Source: Enoplolaimus lenunculus
Lineage: Eukaryota; Nematoda; Enoplea; Enoplida; Thoracostomopsidae
Length of the DNA stretch: 64,000 bases
Assembly: GCA_030248215.1 (NCBI GenBank)
Contig: JASANG010000259.1
Location: 186,001 to 250,000, forward strand
Direction: 5' to 3'
A program made the position numbers and the translations under genes. A model generated the notes under the pieces. The model was not told the DNA's origin. It worked only from the letters and a program-made list of their open reading frames with translations, and made no database searches. Positions 42,871 to 56,115 of this stretch are shown piece after piece; the first letter of the stretch is position 1, and every line of letters starts with the position of its first letter.

Positions 42871-43082
42871 TACACTGCAAAAAATGGTGAGTGAAATTGA
42901 CTCTCTCCGAAATAGGCTCTACGGACTACACAATCTGAGTCAAATTCGATTTCGTCAGAGTCAAATTTGACTCACTTAGTCGCACGTTTGACTCTGGCGG
43001 AGTCACATTTGCCTCAGTTGGTGTATTCACGTAGAGATTATTTCGGAGAAAGGCAATATGACTGACTATTTTTTACAGTGTA
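42871..43082. mobile_element. MITE with TACACTG ends
   Basis: The left end TACACTGCAAAAAATGGTGAG and right end TATTTTTTACAGTGTA are inverted. GAGTCAAA and TTTGACTC words recur inside, making the interior foldback-like. A related left end (ACACTGCAAAAAATTGGGAGTCAAA) occurs at about 2636. 212 bp. Confidence 0.75.
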
Positions 43083-44177
43083 GAAACTTGCTAGTTTTGC
43101 ACTGCTCACGACGAAATATGTTAAACATTTAAACACTTTACTATAATTAACATTAAAGTAAATAGAAATCTATATAAAAATAGCTGAAATCTTTAAACAC
43201 GTATAGTAGATACATACTAGCTCTGTATTATAGCTGTCCATAGGTATTATGCATCTTCCACAATAACCGGTGTACATTAATATCATGTGGCACTATTGAC
43301 AATAGCTGTATGTTACGCAAATAGGAGAATATGTTTTACCTAAAACACGTTTTGCTGTGGAACATGCATTGCACAAAATATATTGCATTTTATTTGTTCA
43401 TGATTGCAAAAAGTGTCTTAATTTGCAGCAGTTTTGCAAAAATTTGCTTAAATGATTCTTTGATACATATTACACATAACAGCGGTCACACACCATTTTT
43501 GTTTGCTTTTATTTTTCATCAAGGAAAATTATTAAACATTTTTTCGTTCACCAGTTAATTCTTATGAAACGGGTGTTAAAGGTTTGGCTATTGCGATATA
43601 TTTACATAAATTGCCAATACAATAATTTTAATTTTGAAAGATGCGCGAGCCTTAATATAGTGCTTAAAAGTAATGCTTAAGTAGCAAAATAACATTCCTA
43701 AAATGACGCTGCACTAATGATGCAATTTAATATAAAAAACCAGCCAAAGACAAAAAATTCTTCATTAATCCAATAGTAACTGCAGTACTGTATCGAATTT
43801 GTCAAAATTATACATGAATAATAATAATCTCAATAAATATTCGCAAAATGCAACTAACAACGAAATTCTAAATTATAAACACAGTAACTTTCTGCAAGCA
43901 TTATGCTGCGAATATGACCGTACAAATTTGCGTAAAAAATGCTCAATGAACCAAAATCGAACAGTTTCAGTTTATTTAAGTATTGTGCGTAAACGTCCGA
44001 ATATTTGCATTTATTGCACGATGCCACTGTAGAACCCATCTTTACCTAAAATTGTCTACGCACTATCAACCCTACGTGAAACTGCGAACGCAAAATGCAA
44101 CTTACTGAATTAGGAATTTTATTAAGTCGTGATATAAAGTAATTGCTGTGCGACTCTAAATCGACAAGTATTGTTAA

Positions 44178-44450
44178 GCCCTATTCACACCTGCAAGATT
44201 TTACTGCGAGAACTTGCAGCTGCGAATTGCACGCAGAACTTGCATTTTTTCATCAGCCAATGAAAAAGCGGATGCAATAAATTCAGAGAAATTGCATGGT
44301 TATTCACACATGCGAACTGAATTCCCAACTTTGATTTTTATTCAATTATTTGCAGTTGCAAGTTTTTCGAACAGGATTTCGGACAAAACTTGTAAGTGCA
44401 AGTTGCAGCTGCAAGTTCTCGCAGCAATAACTTGCACGTGCGAATAGGGC
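44178..44450. mobile_element. piggyBac-like MITE, TTAA target site
   Basis: GCCCTATTCACACCTGCAAG and CTTGCACGTGCGAATAGGGC are terminal inverted repeats, flanked by TTAA at both sides (44174-44177 and 44451-44454). Subterminal GCGAGAACTTGCAGCTGC and GCAGCTGCAAGTTCTCGC form a second, perfect inverted pair. TTAA duplication is the piggyBac hallmark. 273 bp, non-autonomous, 0.4 kb beyond the HSF stop. Confidence 0.88.
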
Positions 44451-44841
44451 TTAATTATTGTAACACAAACATTTTTATTTAAAACATATATCAAAGAAAC
44501 CAATCAAACTCCTGTGCCATTACTGATTAATATAACTTACACACCCGTTTATATGAAACTATTCGAGTACATCGAACAATATGTTGAAACAACAGCGAAA
44601 CAAAAATAATGGGTGGTCATGTATTATAACACAATAACATGCGATGTAATTGCAAAGTAGGTTAACTACAAGATAAAAGATAGTTTTCCGGTTGACAACA
44701 TGACTATGAATATATGTGCATACACTACGCTTCCTGTATTATACAAATACTATGCATACATGGTGCGCAAGGTGCAACCCACTGTAATAAGAGAGATAAT
44801 AAATTTTTGAAGCTTATAATACAATATGTTCAAAACAAATC

Positions 44842-47800
44842 TTATCTATCATATCGGGGTCTTTTTGGATAAATCTTATCAAACTGATTAGAGTTTGCAC
44901 CAAATGACGTGGTGTTTTCAAGATCATTATCTAACGTTGGTTGCGTCATATAACTGCTACTCTGGTTATTCCCAAGATGAAAATTGTCGTCATCTTGATT
45001 TACTACAACTGATGAAAAATCTGGATTGACTTGTACTGATATATTTTGGTCATCGTAGCTGCTCGATGCGCCTTGTGCTATCACAGTTGGACTAGAATAT
45101 GGTGGCAGTGTTTCAAAACAACTACTATTCGATTCTTGCCACCCTGAATAATTTGGTTCCAAACATCGGTCATGTATTTTTGCTGCAGCATTGATTTGGC
45201 TCATGTTTGCTGATTCAACACTTCCTTTGGTGTCAAGAGAGCTCCAGTTGTATTCTTGAGCAGCAATTTCCTGCTTATCCCAATTTGACTTTTCGACAAT
45301 TTCATTGTACCCGCATACAGGTGTTACCGGCACTAAGTTAACCCGCTCTATTCTACTTGTATTATTCACTCTATCGAGATCGGTAGCACAGTAGCTATCA
45401 CATGGTTGTTTTGAAACGGACTGGTTCTGCGAGATAGTACTCGATGTTACGTACCGCGTTTGGTTGTTGTAACTATTTCCAGTGCCAGACGAATCTATGT
45501 TCGCATGCTCCTGAGACCATCCAACACAAGAGTCCACTGGAGTCGTCAAAATTTCCAAGGTTGGATTAGAAGCTCCAGCTATTTGACCTATAGGTCTTTT
45601 TGAACCTTGCGCTCGGTGTCGCAATACATCACCACTAGCAATTTGACCTTGCAAAGCGCAACTATGCTGCGAGCTGCTGAATTCTCTCGCAAATGGAATT
45701 ACAGTTGGGTTTATTACCTTGCTGTGCGGATATACACTAAAGCAGGGAGAAGGCATTTCCTCAGTTGTGGCAGCAGACTGTGCTAATATAACTGATGGGT
45801 TTACCATGACAACTTGCTGAGGCTTACGTTCTTGTGAGTGTACAACAGCACACAACTGACTTGGTTCTTCGACAAATACCCCTTGATGCGATTGATTATT
45901 ATATCCAGCTCGAGCCGAACTACCTGTCTGACTATAATCGTGCCGACGATCTTGTTCAATTAACATAACATTGTTACTACAATCCGAACCATGTTTACCT
46001 TCGCGCAACCCATGCGAGATGTACTGACGTCCATTACGCCCAGTACCGCAACCGCACTGACACATTTCTCCAAATCCATCAATCATGGGTGACTGTTGAA
46101 CAATTTGTGCGCTCTGATCAGATAAACCAGACGCTTTAATTCGTAATTCGGCAGCGCTAACCCCAGGCGAAACTTCAACGTGTTCGATGTTGAAACATTT
46201 TCCACCGGCTGCTGGCATAACAGCTGGTTGGTACCCGCTCGTTTCTGGCAAGGTGGTGGCCACAACGTCATCTGGCAATTCCGATATGCTGACAGAGCTC
46301 TGATTACGACCTATGGCATCAAAATCATTTTCAGTATACATCGTCTCTGAAATGTAAATTAAACTAGCTACGTCCCAATACGACATGATATACAATCCCG
46401 AAGCTGGATATTAACGTGTATGTATGTTGCGACAAAACGTGTAAAACTTATTCACGCTAATTTATTTATTTGCAATAATTTTTATTTTGTACCTACAAAT
46501 GTTTTAATATTAACTGTGTTTGTAGTATTACATATTTCTGCAAATCATAACAAAAGTCGGTGCGAAATATACATGATTTTTTTATAAATATTAGTTTGAT
46601 ATAAGTTAAACTTTTCTATGAGTTGTCCACAATCTTTGTGTTTTCAAAAATTGCTTGTCCAGAAGAAAACAAATTCGCCATACACAACAACTTAACAAAC
46701 TAAGCATTCGGGCAAAAATAACGCGTTATCGTGTTGTATTGTTAACCTTTTGCAAAGTCATTATATTAAGAAGCATTTGCCATTAAATTTATCATTCAAA
46801 AAATTTTCAGATCGCAAACCTTCAACATCGTCTCACCGATCTTTCAGATTCTACATTATACGAAAAGGAAAAACTAAGAACACATACCTATACAAGGAGC
46901 AGAATACTTTTGATGTTCATCACTGCCCGGTTTCTGAAAATTTATACAACATCAATTCAAATCAAAGGTATACCTGTATACTAAAAATGTGGTGTTGCAA
47001 ATCATGCTTCAGTGCTTACCATCATTTTTGAAACAGTAACCTACCACTGTGAACTATTTCCACAAAATCTCCTACATACGTTCATACTCAGACTTTTCAA
47101 AATCTTGACACGATAGAAATAACATTGTATTTACATAAACAGTCTTTCAGCTCAAGAATACCTTTTGATTGTAAGTACAATTAGTTTAACAGAATTAAGC
47201 GAAACTTATGGTTTCAAAATTCAACAAAGCAATATAACACCGTGTCAGTAATAAAATTTCATACGTTCGCCACATTAGCGACACCACTTTCAGTTGTAGT
47301 AGCGAACATTTCACAGTCTTCTCCATGCATGAGCGTCATGAATTCATTTGCTGCAGCTTCAAGACATTCAGCAATGTCCGGGCTAAAAATTTTCACTAAT
47401 TTTTTATTATATAGCTGTATTTTGACAAAATAAGAAAAAATTTAACACCAAACATAGCTTTTAAAACATAAGGCACAAGAAGTTCCTTCCAGACTTATGG
47501 TAAATATGTAAACGCAATTGCAAGAGACACTCAATCATACTCCAGCAATATCTTACAACGGCAACGGCTAATAGCCCACACTCCCTAGGTGGACCCAGAA
47601 CCTGAATCTTCCGGCAACAGCGGACAGGTATTACGATTTTGGATATTGCAACCTCGCATCTGAGGCTGACTGGTTTTAAAAAACTTCTGTGCACCTGGAT
47701 GATATTTACACGGGTCCGTCATTACACAGGTTTTGGGAGGAACTAGGATAGCCTTGCCGCGACACAGAATCTTACTACCGACAATTCGGCAAAAAAATTA

Positions 47801-50800
47801 GCGTACCGATTGAGAATTTCATTCATCGATGGTGTCAGCTGAATACGACTAGACGAACTTGTAGTACTATCAACACTGTTCCCAGCGCTTTTCTTTCTCA
47901 GCCCTCCTTTAGATGCTGTAGCTTGACTACTGGTTGTACATCTGGTGTCGAACGTCAATCCTTCGTCACAAGATTTGGCCAACGTCCTATCATCGTCACA
48001 ACTTGGTAAAGCAAAGTCACACAGTTCAGTATTTAAGCTTTGCCGATCACTAGTCATGTTCGCTTGAGATGCAACAATGTATGGTTTGGTCGCACTACCT
48101 GAAAAATAAAAAATTTTGGAGAAAATGAACTACATAATTCGAGAAAACATGAGTATTGAGCAGGGCGATATCGGAAAGTGAATATGACGGAAATGGATAT
48201 TTATCAAAATAATGAAAATGGAAACAGAAAACGTACAAGTATAAAAGTTTAAAAATTGCTTTTGTTTCGCCAATACAAATGAGATCTAACCATTGCATTG
48301 CAGCATACCAGGACTGACAATCAACCTGGATAATTCTTATGTAATCAAGCACTTATCAGCTGCCAATGTTTTCATGTTTGTATTAACAGATATTAAGTGC
48401 AAAATAGGATGCATTTTCATTGCGGCTACGATATAAAACAATATTCAGTTGATTGTACAAGGTGTCCGTTATACAAAACTGTGACACCTGACTTGCGGCA
48501 ACATAATAAATGTATGATCACACAGGCCTTTTTCGATGCCTCCCATTAAGGGGGTGGCGGGGTTGAAGACTCGTTTTGAAAGTTATAAAGCATCGATCTT
48601 GCGGCGCATCAATAGTACGCGAGATAATGATCATCATGGTTTATGCCTCCAGATTTACTAATTGGCAGCAATTCCCATTCCATAACACTGAGGAGGTGAT
48701 ATTATCAAATTGAAAACCCGTGATACCACACAAAAATAACAGCGAAGTTTTTGTAAGCGAATCCTATCAGGTATTATACACTATTGGTATGGTGCAACCG
48801 GAATTACAATTTACCGGAACCGGGATTTGAAAAAATTACCGAAAACTAAACCGGAAAGTGAAAAATATATGCCACTGAAATATTCATGAAAAAAGATTAG
48901 TTGAAGATAGGTATTTTCTTAATCTACGGTATTTTTAATTTCCATAATACGCGGAACCGAAATCTAACTTCGATGGTTTATTTTCGACAACAAACAATGT
49001 ATATTATTCTACGTTAATGAAATTATTTTATTTTTATCGTCATTTTTAGTAAAATGCGTGATGAAGTGGTCTTAAAATCGGTTATTAAAGATTAGAAAAT
49101 GTAAAAAAGGACCAAACTTTAACATCGGAATTTCTCATTCCGTTAAAATTTACCGCAATCAGCACCGAAAAGTGAAAAAGTGCAGGAACTGGAATTCCGG
49201 CTATACCCTGTTGATATGACCAAAGAGAGCTTACCCTGTAGGCAAGACGCTGCGCTAGTTGATGAATTCATATTATCACAATATTCACCGCGGTAATCCG
49301 TAGATGGAGTAGGACCCAAATAAAATCGATTTGGATTCAAGGCTAAAATAAATCAAACATAACCGGAAACTGCGTTCAAGGCAAACAGGCAACAACATTT
49401 AAATAAAACCAGAAATAAAATTCGCCGACTCAAAGTCTAAAACAATAATTTCAATTAAAAGTTAAATAATGCAATACACCTAAACCAATTACGCTTACGT
49501 TTAACATCATCTTGTACTTCATCGACTTGCACACAATCCATTTGGCTGGTTTTACCAGTCATCAATGAGGATAAACCTGAACGAGTCAAGTTAAAACATT
49601 ACTATAATGTAAGAACTTGGTTTATAATTTAAGAATGAATTAACCGGACTTTCACAATAAATATATGCACAGCGCGTGATAACGTCAAGGGGCAAGCAGT
49701 CGCTTTAGAGCACGAAGCAAAATATTTGACAAAACCGCGGTCTTTTACATCAAAATGATACTTATGTACTTTCTGGAAATAATATTATGAGACAGTGTTG
49801 CTCGATTGAATAGGTTATATATACAGTCGCCTTTGTTCAACATTGCATAGAAAATTTGAATATATACGTGTGGGGGTCATTTTATACAAAATATAACAAT
49901 AAAAATATGTACCTTTAATTGATTTTCCGACGCGACGAAAATCGCATGCTGAACGCTGTTGCACCGTCACGGTCGGTATTTTTTCCTTAGTCTCATTCCA
50001 TGGAAAACACGACGAGTCCCTTGACGGACCAGAGACACAAGACTCGCTCATAGGCTCATCTTTGGTACCGTTGTTCATTTTGAGATCATCAGCTGTTACA
50101 CGATTCTTGGTAGCAGAGTTAAAATTTAAGCTAACATGCTTCTCTTGCTTCCCGGCCCCATATTTTTTTGACTGACCGAAACCTTTTAGCAGTTCTGTAG
50201 CAATAGTGTTTGTAATATGATCGGATGAGTCCTGAAACACAAATCCAGATCAAAACAAACCTGATGAGTCGAATTAACCCTTCCAGGACAGCAAATATTT
50301 TTACAACTCGCGATCTTGATTCATCATTTCGCACTGCACCACATACAATGTACAATGTTATGATAATGCTTCAGAGGTCGACTTAAAGTTGAGTCCTTCT
50401 TAATAGTGCTTCGATTAGGATTCGTTTTGCGACAACGGCTTATTTAGGAAAGTATAACCAAATTAGTCCTCAAAATATTAAATCACAACTATGTTTAATA
50501 CATAGCCCAAACGCCGATTTAGTATGTGATTGTGAAAAAACTGCAATATATAATAGGTAACCATTGCAAAAGACGTATGACGATAAAACAATGGAAAATG
50601 AACATTTCGACGTATCTAATATAAGGGCGCAAAATACTGATACTAGCAATTGAATTAAGTGACAAACGCCAACATGCCATGGGGGTGGCTTTATATTATC
50701 AGCCAAATAACTTATATTTTCGTATGCCCTTTTCCAACGTAGTGCAAACAGAGTGACAAAGGGCGCATAAGTAGTATATTCTTTATACGCCCATTAGAAT

Positions 50801-53800
50801 AGTCAGTTACTGTTATGTCTTGCAGTAAATAAAACGGTGCAAATCTGCCAAATTAAGGCTTATCAAAGTAAATATTATAAAGACGAAAAACTTTTTAGCT
50901 AAACCTTTCCACATCACAGAAATTATACTGGTTTGAATCATGTAAAGCATATGTTTCCGACGAAAAGAACCTTAAACATAGAACTTGGAGCAATCGCTTA
51001 CCTGATGTTGTTTGGTTTTGATCACAGCTGCGCTATCAGGATTTGCGGTTAACACCAATCGATGTAACGACGCTACTGATCGCACCAAGGCAAGACTAGG
51101 CGCCGAGTACGCAAATCGAGACGTAGACAACCCACTGATATTGTGGCCCACAGCGTGAGCTTGGCCAGACTGTGGTGAAACTTCGCCCCATCGATGAGCA
51201 AAACTCTGAATAGCAGCTATACCTGACGCAGCAGCGAACGGATTCAAAGCTGCTAAAGCGCGTGCTGAATCTGACCCGTAACGCATCGCAACTAAATGCT
51301 TATGCGAAACAGAATTAGCATCACAGTTGTGAGTACTTGATATTGTTGTTGCAGGCAATGTTATTGAATTTAACAACGAACTACGGCGCCGATAGGCAGA
51401 CAGCGTCGGTGCTGATGGCCAGCTACTACGAATACCTGCTGTCATTGAAGCAAATGCAGTTGAAACTCCACTTCCAACTTTTGCTCTAATTGACCGAGGT
51501 TTAGCTGCGGCACCGTACACATAGCTAATGGGTCGGTCAAATGCGCCGTTGACTGGAAATGGCGAAAACGATGATATAAAACGGGGCGCTACCAAGGAAG
51601 CGATAAAATGAACCATCTGAAACATCGATGTGTTTGATACTTACAAGGCCACTAATGCCCGCTCAAACAACTCATGAAAAGCAAAATACGACGCACATGA
51701 AACGTAAAGCAACAAAGTACTATACAGTCAGAGATACAGTATTTTTTGTGCAAAACAGTGTACTTTTGAAACTCTTTAACTTAATTTTGCACACCTAAAT
51801 TTAATTTGTCACATTAATTTGCAAATATAGCAATTATAATCGCGCGGTTTGTAACGCATGAAATAACTCATAATAATTGGCGTTGGTTCGCCTATAAAAA
51901 GATAAAAAGTACTTTTTTGCACAGCTAAACTCTATTTTGCAACGCTTAGACTTTATTTCGCACATTAGTTAGTACACATTGAGATAGCTGCAGTAATAAT
52001 AGTAATCTCCCATCTTCAGTAACGCGTCATTGTCGGGAAACAGTGCAAATTTGGCATATTTTGGCACATACAATAATCAGATTCAAATCAAAGCTGAACG
52101 AAATACATACAAAAATAAAAATAACCAACTTTTTCAATAACTCTTCGTTGCTTATTTTGCGTCTCGTACATATTGCTCATTTGAGTTAACAGCAATTCAT
52201 TTTTCCTAAAAGAGAAAACAACTATCAGCTTACGCTTTCATGCCCCCACAATTCATACAAAACACTAAGCATTGCACTATTTAATGCACGATTTCATTAT
52301 GCAAGTAATCAATCTGAGTAAGCAGTAAAATATCTATTAATTTTGAACTTATTCGCGCAATTTTGGTGAGACTGGATCCGTCATCTGTAGGGCGACGTCC
52401 ATCACTGTACGGCCCCGTGCGTCACCGTCTGACACCATACGTATCGTACATTTCAATACTCTGAACAAAACTAGCTTGTATCTTTTAAGCCACTAACAAT
52501 ATTGTGTCAAACACCGCAAGTTCGTTGACAGACACAAATCACATACGCATCTTAGTTTCGTTCCAAATAAACAATTACAAATTTCAAACTCACTTTTGAA
52601 GCGATTGGATGCGCGAATCAGCGGCGTCTTGCCGAGATTTAATTTTGTCCAATTCTCGTTGAAAACAGCTTATTACTGCCGTATCACTGCTACCAGCACT
52701 ACTGCAAGCTTGATCGTATACAGTACTATAATCACTGTCAGTCACCGGCCCAGCTGATTCCGTTCGGGATGGATCTGAAGCAGAAGAACCAGGCTGACTG
52801 CAATCCATATAACACTGAGCTGCAGTTGAGTCACCTGCTATTGTTAGTAAATTGTCTGAAGTGCCACTACTTGACGCCCCCGTTGTACGCCGTGCTCTTG
52901 AACTGCTGTTAATTTCATTACTTCTCGATCGACGTCTATGCCCACCAGCCACTGCAGCAGCAGCAGCAGCAGGATTCTAAAACGTTCATATGAATTGAGT
53001 TTTTACAAACTTATTAACGATTGACAGACCAAATTGATGATAACAATTAATGTCTAAAAAACTAATGCAAATTTCGCAATTTTTGAACGTTTGCATTACT
53101 TCTTCGATAAAATTAACTTGAACATACTGCTGTGGTTTGCCTTTAGCCAACTAAACATGCTTGGTATGGCAAACAATTGAAAGTTAACAATTGATTGGAG
53201 TTCCCATGACTTACAAAAGGGTTAAAATTTTCCATAATCATTCGCTCTGAATACGATGTAAACAACCATTTTTGGAAATCACACGTTTCCAAAATTTGAA
53301 CATACACTGTTTTGCAATAATAATTTTATTTAAATAAACCGTAACAAAAACTTTACCTTTCGTTTAATTTGCACCAGCGCCGCAGGATTATTGCGCAAAA
53401 AACATTTATGATAAAACTCCATTGCCTCGACATCCCTGCTTGACGATGTTGTTTTGTCAGTATTGACAACTTTTTTGAAACCATCTGAAACGTAAGAATG
53501 AAAATAAGTTAAGTCTTTACCAAACGCGTATCAAGTAGCAGACAAATTACTCGCAGCGTTAACCATACACAAACACTGATTAAGAGTTACAGACCTGGCA
53601 TAAAGTCTGATAAACTGGCGATAGTTACACCATACTTTTACAGTATTATACGACATGGTATGTTCCACTCCGATGCCTTAATCCAGTTCACTTCACCCTC
53701 GTTTTCCCATGCAGTTGTTGCAAACACAAAAATTAGTTACAATTTTCTGATTTTTATGTTCAGGTACAAAAATTACTTCTACCCATCAATGTTACACATT

Positions 53801-55443
53801 TCCATCCGCATCTTTCTCTCTAAGCATTTGGGATGCATGCCTCCCACTCGCCGGCAGCAGTCAGAAACCTCAGATGCAAGTTACCGGGAAAGTGACTAAA
53901 ATTACAATACTTATGTCACACACACACACTGAATTTTGTTCCTGATAACAGATCTAAGCATGCCATTGAACGCAATTAATACAAAAACCCTTACGGAAAC
54001 AAAATAATAATAACAAACAACAAATTCTAAGAAACATGACTAAATTAGCGTAATTAAAGCTCATTAAAATATGCCCATAATGTTCCGGCCGGATTTTTAC
54101 TATCCGGTACCGAATTTTTTGTTCGATATCTGATCACACTCTAAACTAAACTTACACATATTCAGCTGTCGAATGAAGCTGTTCATATTATTGTGTTTGA
54201 AATACAGCGGCAATACTTCACGACTGAACGTATAAGGTGTCAAAATCACAAAACACGTCCCAGTCTGAAAATTAAAAACTGCATAACCAAGAGTGCATGA
54301 TACTCCTTTAACATAACAAGAGTAAACTGGGTAGATTCAGTGTCGAAAAGATTGTACCCAGCGCCTATTGCAATTTTGACCTGCCCCCCCCGCTAATTTA
54401 GGAGATAAAAATTTTCAGACCGAAATTCATATGCTAATGTGTATACACTGAAAACTGGCCTGCTTATATTTTCTAACAAAATTTCACGTGTGAAGAACGT
54501 GAAATCAACCGCCACCCCCCAGCGAAAGTGAGGAGGCAGGGCAAAACACACATGCAACTGAGTACATTTTGTATTACCCCCCTTTATTTAGAGGGGGTAC
54601 AACCTGTGCAAACCATGACACTTTATGTATATGGCAATAAAAATTACTTCGCTTACAGTTTAATTTAATCTTACTGCATGTGACAGCGGACCCTCTAAAC
54701 AGAGGGGGGTTGTCCAAAAACGCAACACTCTGTGGTCCATTTTGTACCATGCTGGACCCCAAGAGTTGCACACTCTTGTCATAATCCACTCGTGGTATCA
54801 CAGATTATGATCCTTCACTCCCATTCACAGAATATTGTTGCACTTCAAGCTTGCCAATAATTACGCAAACGGCTATAACGCTTACATCTCTTAACAATTT
54901 TCATTTAAAACTACTTTTTCTCAAGTCATTCATAGTCATATGATAGACTTTATATCGTTAATTTTAAATTTTTTGCTACTTGTTTTTAAACAATTGATAA
55001 TCTGATTAACAACAGATTATTCTATAATCTTTTGTTTACATTCAATTCGAAAAATGCATCGAAATTAAAGAAAATATGGATTTTTAAAAGATCAAAAAAC
55101 TAAACCCAACCCAACGCCGCAGAGTGATTAACCTGCTTGAGGAATCAACTATTTCAAAATGGGTATGCAGTTATAATCTACACTAACGTTACAACTAAGG
55201 CTACAATTTTTCTAGAGGCAACACTTCCTGGCGAATGTGAGCACGCACTGTCTCCCTCTGTATACGGGCCCGTCCAAAACACCGGCAGGGTTATGTGTTT
55301 GTTTACGAAAAAATACCACTTACATCATCCCAACATATGCTATCGTCATAATCTGGACAGTTGACCAGTTTCCAAACCTTCGCAATAAACGACGGCACAG
55401 ACGAGCATTCTTTTGGGAGACAACCTTTTAGTTCTTTAGTCAT
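44842..55443 (-). CDS. HSF: Heat shock transcription factor, about twelve exons, unusually long
   Basis: HSF binds heat shock elements as a trimer and drives stress genes. Minus-strand exons are 55443-55324, 54264-54156, 53484-53357, 52976-52594, 52205-52130, 51616-51002, 50231-49913, 49576-49499, 49342-49235, 48098 to about 47783, 47382 to about 47285, and 46346-44842. The total is about 1,283 residues, against roughly 530 in human HSF1. The DNA-binding domain (about residues 16-119) shows VPSFIAKVWKLVN, REVLPLYFKHNNMNSFIRQL (the recognition helix region), NMYGFKKVV and MEFYHKCFLRNNP. A Ser-rich linker with an Ala run precedes the HR-A/B coiled coil (about 222-285: FQRELDKIKSRQDAADSRI, then NELLLTQMSNMYETQNK and RRVIEKMVHFIASLV). 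The rest is Ser/Asn/Gln-rich, with a single 1.5-kb last exon. A TAG precedes the ATG in frame. Exons 1-9 and 12 are firm; the donors of exons 10 and 11 are ambiguous. Confidence 0.93.
48790..49211. mobile_element. hAT-like MITE, CCGGAA family, in an HSF intron
   Basis: GGTGCAACCGGAATTACAAT..ACCGGAACCGG at the left and GGAATTCCGGCTATACCCTG at the right reproduce the ends of the element at 23820-24203, slightly decayed. Its right end is only 24 bp from the donor of HSF exon 9 (49235). Confidence 0.75.
50370..50725. repeat. Dispersed repeat shared with the 11917-13012 element
   Basis: TTAAAGTTGAGTCCTTCTTAA, GATTCGTTTTGCGACAACGG and CCAAACGCCGATTTAGTATG match, in the same order, sequence at about 12520-12715. 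It lies in the HSF intron after exon 6. Boundaries are approximate. Confidence 0.55.
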
Positions 55444-55712
55444 TTTCCGCGACTACGCGACGCATCCACAATATCAATCTATAGTTTATGTCTCCATTAC
55501 TATCTTTAGTATATATTATAAATATCTAATAATGTTATGTTAAATAATACTGCAAATCTGTCATAATAACTACATAACCTTTCATAGAATATGTCCAAAT
55601 ATTGCGTTTATCAAGCGAACCGTTAAAATAACGAAAGATCACAAAAACGTGAATGAACCGTTTTAACCCTTTCTCACATGAATATTTTCTTCAATTTCAT
55701 ATGAGATGTAAT

Positions 55713-55795
55713 TTCAAGGTAAGATTCGATCCCCAGTCTCACGGGTGGGAGGCGTTTACGATGACCACTGAGCCATAGGAGTTTGGCGCTCGAGC
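55713..55795 (-). repeat. tRNA-derived SINE head
   Basis: The minus strand reads TATGGCTCAGTGGTCATCG (A box) and GGGGATCGAATCTTACC (B box) with tRNA-like spacing. Stems are degenerate and the surrounding sequence is AT-rich, so this is probably a retroposed copy. Confidence 0.65.
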
Positions 55796-56011
55796 CCGAG
55801 TAGGCTCTCACGTCTTGTGGAGATTTCGCACAGCGCATATATGTTATAAATGTTAAACACTGCTCACAGTGCGTGTATTGCTCGTACATTATTGTACTTA
55901 GTTGCTCATAGTTATACTCTATGAGTTAAAGGGTTAAACTGAAAAGCAACTAAGACAAGTTTGGACGGTAGACAAAAATATGCCCATATTTTCATATGGT
56001 ATTCACTTTAC

Positions 56012-56115
56012 CACATACGCAACCGGTCTGAATTGGGTTGCAAAATGACGCTGCATCAAAGGCTGAAACCACCCGCCTCGACGAACGTTTCGCAAATTGA
56101 CTTGCAGCAGGGATA
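56012..56115 (-). other. Possible untranslated or unassigned exon upstream of HSF
   Basis: On the minus strand a good acceptor (TTTTTGGTTTCAG at 56116) and a donor (TATGTG|GTAAAG) enclose 104 nt with two open frames, one reading IPAASQFAKRSSRRVVSAFD. Base composition is richer in GC than the flanks. It lies 0.6 kb upstream of the HSF start codon and on its strand, so a 5'-UTR exon of HSF is the simplest idea. There is no homology to support a coding role. Confidence 0.25.

Larger units (their letters stand above)
39506..44841. other. Intergenic region between borealin and HSF
   Basis: No exon is recognised. It holds SINE sequence (about 39880-40195), GAGACC-type fragments (around 40590-40710 and 42130-42490), CCGGATATCC-rich sequence (41095-41200), a full ACTGTAGTGACCC element (41484-41914), a TACACTG element (42871-43082) and a TTAA-flanked MITE (44178-44450). 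The rest is AT-rich and featureless. Confidence 0.6.
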
